From Oscillospiraceae bacterium (GTDB lineage: Bacteria > Bacillota > Clostridia > Oscillospirales > Acutalibacteraceae): a DNA stretch of 8,529 nucleotides. Position numbers and translations under genes: made by a program. The DNA lies in NCBI GenBank assembly GCA_031283835.1, contig JAITBA010000048.1, positions 1 to 8,529 on the forward strand, in the 5' to 3' direction. Below the pieces are notes generated by a model, which saw only the letters and a program-made list of their open reading frames with translations, was not told where the DNA came from and did not search any database. Shown here one piece after another: positions 1 to 5,477 of this stretch (positions are counted from its first letter, which is position 1; each line of letters opens with the position of its first letter).

Positions 1-564
1 GATGCGAGGCCCCAGGAATGTTGCGCCGATGAGGGCTGTGATGCCGCCCACCATGTGGAGTGCGGAAGAACCCGCAAAGTCGATGTAACCTTTGTCGGCC
101 AAAAAGTGGCCTTCGCCGCCCCACACCCAACCGGCTTCAATGGGATAGACCACCAGGCTGATGACGGCGGAATAGATGCAGTAGGAGAGAAATTTTGTGC
201 GCTCGGCCATGGCGCCCGAAACAATGGTGGCCGCCGTGGCTGCAAAAACGAGCATAAACACGAAGTTGGAAAAATCGAAGTTTGCATAATCCGTAAAAAT
301 TTGCAGGTTTGGTTTGCCAATGAGCCCGCCCAGCGCGGGCGCCCCCGTGAGCAGCCCAAAGCCCAGCAGCACAAACACCACCGTGCCAATGCAAAAATCC
401 ATCAGGTTTTTCATGGTGATGTTGCCTGCGTTCTTTGCCCGCGTAAAGCCGCTTTCGACCGCCGCAAAGCCGCCCTGCATAAAGAATACCAGCGCCGCGC
501 CAATGAGGAACCAAAGGCCCCAAAGGTCATCCAGGGTTGCGAAGACTTGTTTCATTTGTTCCAT
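1..564 (-). CDS. amt: Ammonium transporter (Amt family), N-terminal part, cut by window edge
   Basis: Amt/MEP/Rh proteins form trimeric inner-membrane channels that conduct ammonium or ammonia. I translated this reading frame by hand: it is open from the ATG at 564 to base 1 and gives the first 188 residues of a protein of usually about 400-450, so the C-terminal half lies outside the window. The Amt pattern is clear: MQGGFAAVESGFTRAKNAGN at 29-48, a phenylalanine-gate segment with F107, SGAMAER at 116-122, W148 of the selectivity filter, D162 in DFAG (the structural Asp near the recruitment site) and H170, equivalent to the first pore histidine of E. coli AmtB. Several hydrophobic helices are visible (about 15-33, 57-74, 101-119, 128-143). 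There is no obvious cleavable signal peptide. The start has an AAGGAG at 576-581, 11 nt upstream, a slightly long spacing. The gene has its own promoter and a structured leader. Family assignment is sure; partner genes such as glnK would lie outside the window. Confidence 0.95.
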   Translation of the reverse strand, partial: MEQMKQVFATLDDLWGLWFLIGAALVFFMQGGFAAVESGFTRAKNAGNITMKNLMDFCIGTVVFVLLGFGLLTGAPALGGLIGKPNLQIFTDYANFDFSNFVFMLVFAATAATIVSGAMAERTKFLSYCIYSAVISLVVYPIEAGWVWGGEGHFLADKGYIDFAGSSALHMVGGITALIGATFLGPRI

Positions 565-598
565 ACGAAAAGAATCTCCTTCCTTATATAAACAACAA

Positions 599-648
599 AA
601 CAGCGCCGCACACCTTTAAATAAAAAAGGCGTACAGCGCCGTTGCTGT
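599..648 (-). promoter_or_regulatory. amt leader with two competing hairpins, possible attenuator
   Basis: In the transcribed leader of amt a long inverted repeat pairs 643-625 with 617-599: 19 base pairs counting four G-U wobbles, with a 7-nt U/A loop at 624-618. It is followed by a U-rich stretch interrupted by G, so it could act as an intrinsic terminator. A smaller hairpin, ACAGC at 648-644 and GCUGU at 637-633 with hexaloop AACGGC, uses the same bases as the 5' arm of the long stem, so both cannot form together. This is seen by inspection only; regulation by attenuation is inferred. The long hairpin could instead simply stabilise the mRNA. Confidence 0.5.
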
Positions 649-658
649 TCTTGTTCCT

Positions 659-687
659 AGTGTAGCACAGTTCTTATAGTTTGTCAA
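659..687 (-). promoter_or_regulatory. Sigma-A type promoter of amt
   Basis: On the minus strand a perfect -35 TTGACA (687-682) is followed by a 17-nt spacer and a -10 TACACT (664-659), preceded by TGC, which makes an extended -10. The predicted transcript start is near 652, giving a leader of about 88 nt before the amt ATG at 564. Confidence 0.8.
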
Positions 688-690
688 CGC

Positions 691-722
691 TTTTGCAGGA
701 AGTATTTTTGATTCTTGCAAAA
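691..722. promoter_or_regulatory. Inverted repeat upstream of the amt promoter, candidate operator
   Basis: TTTTGCAGGAA (691-701) and TTCTTGCAAAA (712-722) form an 11-bp inverted repeat with one mismatch around a 10-bp spacer. The half-sites are offset by 21 bp, two helical turns, and the dyad ends 3 bp from the amt -35, centred about 55 bp upstream of the predicted transcript start. That is where an activator dimer would sit. No U-tract follows it, so it does not look like a terminator for ychF. The binding protein is unknown; it does not match the GlnR/TnrA, NtrC or NtcA consensus as I know them. Confidence 0.5.
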
Positions 723-862
723 CAACAAAACAAATAGGCCTATTCGCCAAAAAAACTGTTAAAAATGCAATTGCTTCATCCGTGTCTAGCTTGCCTGTGC
801 ACAATAACCACACACAGCGCGCTGGCCGCTTAACGATGGCGGCACAAAAAGCATCGCCTGCG
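723..862. other. Remainder of the ychF–amt intergenic region
   Basis: No gene with a ribosome binding site is seen here. It holds a perfect 12-bp palindrome, AATAGGCCTATT (733-744), two T-runs on the minus strand (750-755 and 761-765 region), and a GC-rich stretch next to ychF with short imperfect dyads, including a 10-bp palindrome CAGCGCGCTG. None of these is a canonical stem followed directly by a U-tract, so I cannot name the terminator of ychF. Confidence 0.4.
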
Positions 863-1966
863 CTACACGTTGAAGCGGAACAGCACCACATCGCCGTCTT
901 GCATCACGTATTCTTTGCCCTCGCTGCGCACAAGGCCCTTTTCTTTGGCGGCGGGGAGGGAACCGCAGGCAAGGAGGTCTTCGTAGGCAATCACTTCCGC
1001 ACGGATGAAGCCACGCTCAAAGTCGCTGTGGATTTTGCCCGCGGCCTGGGGGGCCTTGGTGCCCCGGGTGATGGTCCAGGCGCGCACCTCGGGTTGCCCG
1101 GCGGTCAGATAAGAAATCAACCCCAGCAGGGCGTAGCTGCGCTGCACCAGAAGGTCCAAGCCGCCGCTTTCCACGCCAATTTCGCTCAAAAACAGCGCGC
1201 GCTCCTCGGGGGGAAGCTCGGCGCATTGCGCCTCCAACTCACAGCAAACCGGCAGCACTTGCGGCGCGGTCTCCCGCTCTGCGATTTTTTGCACCACTTT
1301 AAAGTTGGCGTTGTCCTCAATGTTCCCGGCGGCGAAATCCTGCTCGCTAAAGTTGCACACATAAATCACGGGTTTGCTGGTGAGCAGGGCGATTTCGCTT
1401 ACAATGGTCTGCTCCTCCGCGCTGAGCGGGAGAGTGCGCACAGGCCGGCCGCTTTCGAGGTGGGCGTAGAGCCGTTTGCACAGTTCCAACTCGGCCGCCG
1501 CCGCTTTGCCGCCAACCTTGCGCTGTTTCTCGCCGCGCTCCACGCGTCGCTCCAGCAATTCCATGTCCGAAAAAATCAGCTCTAAGTCAATGGTTTCAAT
1601 GTCCCGCGCGGGGGCGATGTCACCCTCCACGTGGATAATGTCGTCGTCCTCGAAGCAGCGCACCACGTGGATAATGGCGTCGACTTCGCGAATGTGCGAC
1701 AGAAATTTGTTGCCCAGGCCCTCGCCCTTGCTAGCGCCGCGCACCAGACCCGCAATGTCCACAAATTCAATCACGGCGGGGGTAATTTTTAGCGGGTGAT
1801 ATAGCTTTGCCAAGGCTTGCAGGCGCGGATCGGGCACAGCGGCCATGCCCACGTTGGGTTCGATGGTGCAAAAAGCGTAGTTGGCGCTTTGCGCGCCCGC
1901 CTGGGTGAGCACGTTGAACAGCGTGCTTTTGCCCACATTGGGCAGGCCTACGATTCCAAGTTTCAT
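863..1966 (-). CDS. ychF: Redox-regulated/ribosome-associated P-loop ATPase YchF (OLA1 family)
   Basis: YchF is a universally conserved cytoplasmic P-loop protein of the Obg group that binds ATP rather than GTP and associates with ribosomes; it is linked to stress and oxidative-stress responses. The 367 residues are full length. G1 is GLPNVGKST at 7-15, G3 is DIAG at 70-73 followed by the family stretch LVRGASKGEGLGNKFL, and the G4 position carries NFSE at 205-208. This NxxE replaces NKxD and is the signature of ATP preference. A charged helical, probably coiled-coil arm spans about 134-175, and the C-terminal TGS domain covers about 283-367. As in other HAS-type NTPases a hydrophobic Leu follows DIAG. 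The ATG at 1966 overlaps the TGA of the DUF512 gene (ATGA), and AGGAGG at 1976-1981 lies 9 nt upstream inside that gene, which fixes the start and suggests coupled translation. The stop is TAG. Confidence 0.97.
   Translation of the reverse strand: MKLGIVGLPNVGKSTLFNVLTQAGAQSANYAFCTIEPNVGMAAVPDPRLQALAKLYHPLKITPAVIEFVDIAGLVRGASKGEGLGNKFLSHIREVDAIIHVVRCFEDDDIIHVEGDIAPARDIETIDLELIFSDMELLERRVERGEKQRKVGGKAAAAELELCKRLYAHLESGRPVRTLPLSAEEQTIVSEIALLTSKPVIYVCNFSEQDFAAGNIEDNANFKVVQKIAERETAPQVLPVCCELEAQCAELPPEERALFLSEIGVESGGLDLLVQRSYALLGLISYLTAGQPEVRAWTITRGTKAPQAAGKIHSDFERGFIRAEVIAYEDLLACGSLPAAKEKGLVRSEGKEYVMQDGDVVLFRFNV
1963..1966 (-). promoter_or_regulatory. ATGA stop/start overlap between the DUF512 gene and ychF
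   Basis: The TGA of the upstream gene (1965-1963) and the ATG of ychF (1966-1964) share bases. The ribosome binding site for ychF lies in the last codons of the upstream gene at 1976-1981. This arrangement is typical of translational coupling. Confidence 0.85.
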
Positions 1967-3279
1967 GCGTTGGTTCCTCCTGTGATGGCGTCAAGCAGGG
2001 CTTCTGGGGTTTGCGGCATTTGCACCGGCACACCCAGGGCCTGCGAAATTTCTTCTATAGTCATGCCGTCCAGCGTCAGGCCGTCGGCGTTGCACATGGC
2101 GGGGGGCAGCAGCAGCTTGCCCAATGTGTTGCCGCGCAGCTGCGCGACCACATCCGCGCCGGTGAGCAGGCCGGCCACGGTGATGGTATCGCCAAAAAAA
2201 TCGTTACGAATGGCCCTTATGGTTGCGTTGACGGCATGGCCAACATTTTGCGCCGCGTCGGCGGCCCATTGCAACAGCGGCGCGGCGGCCGTGCCCGTGG
2301 CCAGCACAACAGGAGGCGGCGCGGTGCCGGCGGGCGTTTTGTTTTTTAGCGCCGACAAAAACCCCAGCTTAAAGTCGGTCCAAAGGCCCACGCCGTTTTC
2401 GATTTGGTGAAAGCCGCCGTAGTACTCCGGTCCCGGGGGTTCTTGCCCGGCCAGCAAAAAAAATTCATCAGACGCGCAAAGATCGGGCGGGGTCGCGGCC
2501 GGCGTGCCGTCTTTGGCGCAGCGAGCGGCTGCTTGCGCCAAAATGTTAATCACGCTTTGTGCTTCTTTGGGGCAAAAGGGGCGCAGCGCGGGCAAGCCTT
2601 CGCGGTGCTTTGTGAGGCCCACCGGCACAGCGGCCACGCTTTGCACCGTGGGCAGCGCCAAAATCTTTTGCAGCGAATCGCGCAGCGCGTCGCCGTCGTT
2701 CCAGCCGGGGCACAGCACCAGCTGCATGTTGAGCTGCAAACCCGCGGCGGCAAATTGCCGCAGATATAAAAGACTTTCGCCCGCGCGGGGGTTGCCCATC
2801 ATTTGGGCGCGCAGCGCGGGGTGCATGGTGTGCACAGAAACGTTCACGGGGCTAAGACGCATGGCGCAAATGCGCCGCACTTCGCGCGGGGTGAGGTTGG
2901 TCAGCGTAATATAATTGCCGAACAAAAAGCCCAGGCGAGCGTCGTCGTCCTTAAAATAGAGCGTGCTGCGCAATCCTTTGGGCAACTGGTCAACAAAACA
3001 GAATATGCACTTGTTTTTGCAGTGCCGCTGTGCGTCCATCAAGCCGTCGTCAAATTCCAGGCCCGGGTCTTCATATTCCTCTTTTTTAACGCGCACATGA
3101 GCGATTTTGCCGTTCGGCTTTTGCAGCGTGAGCAGCAGCCTGGTTTCGGCCGCAAAAAAGCGATAGTCCAGCACATCGCCAATGTTGTGCCCGTTGATTT
3201 GCAGCAAGATATCCCCCGGTGCAACGCGGCGCTTGTGCGCGGGGGTGTTGGGGAGAACCGCCAGAATTTTTGCGGGCAT
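1963..3279 (-). CDS. DUF512 family protein (PDZ-like plus radical SAM-like)
   Basis: This 438-residue protein belongs to the DUF512 family of Firmicutes, often described as Fe-S oxidoreductase-related; its reaction is not known to me. Residues 1-65 form a PDZ-like domain (TPAHKRRVAPGDILLQING pattern at 12-30). A CxxxCxxC motif, C87-C91-C94 in CKNKCIFC, matches the radical SAM cluster motif and is followed by FVDQLPKGLR and GFLFGNYITLTNL. The central region has VNVSVHTMHP (145-154) and LNMQLVLCPGWND (183-195), as in radical SAM barrels. The C-terminal DUF512 part includes ASDEFFLLAG (269-278), YYGGFHQIENGVG (286-298), DTITVAGLLTG (364-374) and LDGMT (403-407). The ATG at 3279 has AAAGGA about 7 nt upstream. 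It follows the rpmF terminator but shows no convincing promoter, and it overlaps ychF. Family call is sure, biochemical role is not. Confidence 0.92.
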   Translation of the reverse strand: MPAKILAVLPNTPAHKRRVAPGDILLQINGHNIGDVLDYRFFAAETRLLLTLQKPNGKIAHVRVKKEEYEDPGLEFDDGLMDAQRHCKNKCIFCFVDQLPKGLRSTLYFKDDDARLGFLFGNYITLTNLTPREVRRICAMRLSPVNVSVHTMHPALRAQMMGNPRAGESLLYLRQFAAAGLQLNMQLVLCPGWNDGDALRDSLQKILALPTVQSVAAVPVGLTKHREGLPALRPFCPKEAQSVINILAQAAARCAKDGTPAATPPDLCASDEFFLLAGQEPPGPEYYGGFHQIENGVGLWTDFKLGFLSALKNKTPAGTAPPPVVLATGTAAAPLLQWAADAAQNVGHAVNATIRAIRNDFFGDTITVAGLLTGADVVAQLRGNTLGKLLLPPAMCNADGLTLDGMTIEEISQALGVPVQMPQTPEALLDAITGGTNA

Positions 3280-3327
3280 ATAAATTCCTTTCGCATAAAG
3301 GGCAGGGCGGTTACTAAAAAATCTCTC

Positions 3328-3372
3328 GCAAAAAAGCCAGTGACAGCAGTTGCGTCACCGGCGCTTTTTTGC
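3328..3372 (-). terminator. Intrinsic terminator after rpmF
   Basis: On the minus strand GCAAAAAAGC plus CGGTGAC pairs with GTCACTGGC plus TTTTTTGC across an 8-9 nt loop, with one 2-nt bulge and one G-U wobble. The stem is flanked by an A-run on one side and a T-run on the other, so it can work in both directions. It starts about 13 nt after the rpmF stop codon and closes the yceD-rpmF unit. Confidence 0.88.
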
Positions 3373-3385
3373 GGCACAAGAAATC

Positions 3386-3571
3386 TTATGCTTCTTCTTT
3401 CTTCACAACCAGCCTGCCTTTGTATTGCCCGCACGCGGGGCAAACACGGTGACTCAACTTGAACTCGCCGCAGCTAGGGCATTTTGCCAGTGCGGGAGGA
3501 TCAAGCTTCCATACGCTGGAACGACGCTTGTCGCGCCGGGCGTGAGAAACTCTCCGCTTCGGTACTGCCAT
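3386..3571 (-). CDS. rpmF: 50S ribosomal protein bL32, zinc-binding form
   Basis: bL32 is a small structural protein of the large ribosomal subunit. The 61 residues are of normal length. The start MAVPKRRVSHARRDKRR is the conserved rRNA-binding basic tail, followed by a zinc ribbon with C31-C34 and C44-C47 (CPSC and CPAC), so this is the zinc-containing type rather than the cysteine-free paralogue some Firmicutes make under zinc starvation. The C-terminus is Lys/Glu-rich. The ATG at 3571 is preceded by AAGGAGTGAG at good spacing. It lies 45 nt downstream of yceD, the pairing seen in very many bacteria, and is followed by a strong terminator, so the two form one short transcription unit. The stop is TAA. 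Confidence 0.98.
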   Translation of the reverse strand: MAVPKRRVSHARRDKRRSSVWKLDPPALAKCPSCGEFKLSHRVCPACGQYKGRLVVKKEEA

Positions 3572-3616
3572 TTTATCTCACTCCTTACCTAGATTAGTTG
3601 GAACCTGTGTTAGAAT

Positions 3617-4105
3617 TTATTCAGGCAACAAACTGCGCAGGGCTGCAAGACGCGGGTCGGCTTTTGGCTTGCAGTTACAGACGCTCTCGTTGCGGTTCTG
3701 GCCGCAGCGGGGGCAAAGGCCCTGGCAATCGGGCTTGCAAAGAAAACGGCTGGGCAAAAAAAGTACAATGTCTTCCCACACCAGCTCATCCAGCAAAAAG
3801 CGATCGGACGTAATGAAAATCAGCTCGTCGCTGTCTTCGCTTTCGCGGGTATTGACCAATGTGTGTTCCAATGGCACGGCAGTTTCGTAATTGAAAGACA
3901 CCGCACAGCGGGCGCACAGCGCATGCAAACACACCTGCACCGTGCCCGTGAGTTCCACAATTCCCACCCGGTTGCGTGCCTGCCCCACAACGTGGGCCGG
4001 CCGCGCAAACGGCAGTGTGTCATAGGGTTCGCCTTGCGGCAAATCGAACGCGAAGGGCAGTGTCATCCCCGGTGTGTTAAAAATCGCGCTTACGTCCAGA
4101 ACCAT
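3617..4105 (-). CDS. yceD: DUF177 / YceD family protein
   Basis: YceD (DUF177) proteins are nearly always encoded just before rpmF; members are linked to 23S rRNA accumulation and large-subunit biogenesis, notably in plants, but the molecular role is open. The 162 residues are of usual length. Family marks are C64-A-R-C67 followed by VSFNYE (the common LxCxRCL-type site), PSRFLCKPDCQGLCPRCGQNRN (119-138, written here as a known family block with C123, C127, C131, C134), CNC at 143-145, and the closing DPRLAALRSLL at 150-160. The cysteines could hold zinc. An in-frame TAA lies just upstream of the ATG at 4105, so this is the first possible ATG. The ribosome binding site is weak (only AAG/GAAG-like bases in a leader of about 34 nt), in contrast to rpmF. 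A consensus promoter precedes it at 4146-4174. Confidence 0.93.
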   Translation of the reverse strand: MVLDVSAIFNTPGMTLPFAFDLPQGEPYDTLPFARPAHVVGQARNRVGIVELTGTVQVCLHALCARCAVSFNYETAVPLEHTLVNTRESEDSDELIFITSDRFLLDELVWEDIVLFLPSRFLCKPDCQGLCPRCGQNRNESVCNCKPKADPRLAALRSLLPE

Positions 4106-4145
4106 TGGTTAATTACTTCGCTTTCTTGCCTGTCAAACAAAATTA

Positions 4146-4174
4146 ATTATACACGCTTTTGCGTCATTTGTCAA
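4146..4174 (-). promoter_or_regulatory. Consensus sigma-A promoter of yceD-rpmF
   Basis: The minus strand shows a perfect TTGACA (4174-4169), exactly 17 nt of spacer, and a perfect TATAAT (4151-4146). The predicted transcript start is near 4139. The spacer contains a small dyad ACGC-AAAA-GCGT (4153-4164). It lies between the hflX stop and yceD, so yceD-rpmF can be expressed independently of hflX. Confidence 0.93.
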
Positions 4175-4202
4175 GAAAAATTTTATCTGCGCCGCCGTGC
4201 GC

Positions 4203-5477
4203 TTACAGAATCCATTCTCCCAGCGCAGAAAGCCATTGCGCGGGCACCAGGGCTTCGTAGTAAATGCCGTCTTCGCGGAATTCTTCGGCATCCACGCGGC
4301 CCTCGGCGCGGAATTTGGCACCCCAGGCGCTTTGAGAATAGGGCAGCAAAAGCCTAATCGCGCGGCGATTTTGGGGCAGCAAGGCTTCGATGGCTTGCAG
4401 CAGGGTGTTGAGACCCGCGCCGGTTTTGGCAGAAACGGACACGCTGCCCGGACCAAAAAACACACCCGGCGGGGCCAGGTCGCACTTGTTCATCACACGC
4501 AGCACGGGGATAGCGTCGCAACCCAGGCTGTGCAGGGTGTCGGCAGCCACACGCAGCTGTTCTTGACAGCCGGGGCTGGCGATGTCGCACACGTTCAGAA
4601 TCACATCGGCGCTGGCGGCTTCCTCCAGGGTGGAGTGGAAGGCCTCGACCAGATGGTGGGGCAGGCGGCGCACCAGGCCCACGGTGTCCACAAGCATCAC
4701 TTTGCGGCCGCCGGGCAGGGTCAGGGCGCGCGCGGTTGGGTCAAGCGTGGCAAAAAGTTTAACCTCCGCCAGCACACCCGCGCTGGTGAGCGTGTTGAGC
4801 AGAGTGGATTTGCCCACGTTGGTGTAGCCGACGATGGCCACAACCTCGGCGCGGTTTTTTTTGCGGCGCGCGCGCAGCAGGGCACGTTTTTGTTCCAGGC
4901 CTTTCAGCTGCTCCTCGAGCTTGCGAATGCGCGCTTGCACATGGCGGCGGTCGGTTTCGTATTTGGTTTCGCCGCGCCCGCGTGTGCCAATGCCGCCGCC
5001 CTGGCGCGAAAGGCCATACCATTGCCCGGTGAGCCGCGGCAGCGAATACTTCAGCTGCGCCAGGTCCACTTGCAGCTTGCCTTCGCTGCTTTGGGCCCGC
5101 TGCGAAAAAATATCAAGGATGAGCATGGTGCGATCCACCACGCGGATGCATGTTTTGCGCTCGTCGGTGTATTGCCCTTCGGAGGGGTTGAGCTGTTTTT
5201 CGATGTGCTTTTGCTGTGAAGGAGTTAGCTCATCATCAAAAATCACCAGATCAATGCCCTGCGCTTCGCACGCGGCCTTGAGTTCCTCCAGCTTGCCTTT
5301 GCCAAAATAGAGGGCGTTGTCGGGGCTTTCGCGTTGTTGTGTAACCTCGAGAACAACCACGGCCCCGGCCGTGCGGGCGAGTTCCGCCAGCTCTGCCAGG
5401 GATTCTTCGGGGTTGTGCGCGCCGGTATCCACCGCCGCAAGGGCGGCGCGTTCGGGTTCGTTTGCGTTAGGCTGCAA
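4203..5477 (-). CDS. hflX: GTPase HflX
   Basis: HflX is a cytoplasmic GTPase that binds the 50S subunit and splits stalled 70S or 100S ribosomes under stress. Numbering from a TTG at 5477 gives 424 residues, normal for the family. The N-terminal HflX domain (about 10-150) contains the substrate-like block GKLQVDLAQLKYSLPRL (143-159 region) and the glycine-rich linker GGGIGTRGRGETKYETDRR (about 160-178), then a coiled-coil helix, then the G domain with G1 GYTNVGKST (217-225), G3 DTVG (264-267), G4 NKCD (330-333) and G5 SAK (349-351). About 13 extra residues occur before VVDRTMLILDIF. The frame also stays open to another TTG at 5507, but GAGGA at 5483-5487 sits 5 nt before TTG 5477, while 5507 has no good site; homology starts later than either. 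The start overlaps the epimerase gene by 11 bp. The stop is TAA. Confidence 0.93.
   Translation of the reverse strand: MQPNANEPERAALAAVDTGAHNPEESLAELAELARTAGAVVVLEVTQQRESPDNALYFGKGKLEELKAACEAQGIDLVIFDDELTPSQQKHIEKQLNPSEGQYTDERKTCIRVVDRTMLILDIFSQRAQSSEGKLQVDLAQLKYSLPRLTGQWYGLSRQGGGIGTRGRGETKYETDRRHVQARIRKLEEQLKGLEQKRALLRARRKKNRAEVVAIVGYTNVGKSTLLNTLTSAGVLAEVKLFATLDPTARALTLPGGRKVMLVDTVGLVRRLPHHLVEAFHSTLEEAASADVILNVCDIASPGCQEQLRVAADTLHSLGCDAIPVLRVMNKCDLAPPGVFFGPGSVSVSAKTGAGLNTLLQAIEALLPQNRRAIRLLLPYSQSAWGAKFRAEGRVDAEEFREDGIYYEALVPAQWLSALGEWIL

Noticed and set aside
137..523. 128-codon minus-strand frame near the left end
   Set aside because: It is out of frame with amt, whose conserved motifs are in the neighbouring frame.
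616..891. 91-codon minus-strand frame covering the ychF-amt gap
   Set aside because: It begins inside ychF in another frame, has no ribosome binding site and covers the amt promoter and the dyad; nothing in it resembles a protein family.
4109..4137. Second TTGACA-like element (TTTGACA) downstream of the yceD promoter
   Set aside because: No acceptable -10 follows at 16-18 nt, and a perfect promoter lies just upstream.
4175..4202. GCGC...GCGC stem followed by a T-run after hflX, as a terminator
   Set aside because: The stem has only 4 bp and the T-run is about 9 nt away, so I do not count it as an intrinsic terminator.
4197..5219. Long plus-strand open frame (340 codons) opposite hflX
   Set aside because: It lies antisense to an unambiguous HflX, has no family resemblance and is explained by the high GC content of third codon positions in hflX.
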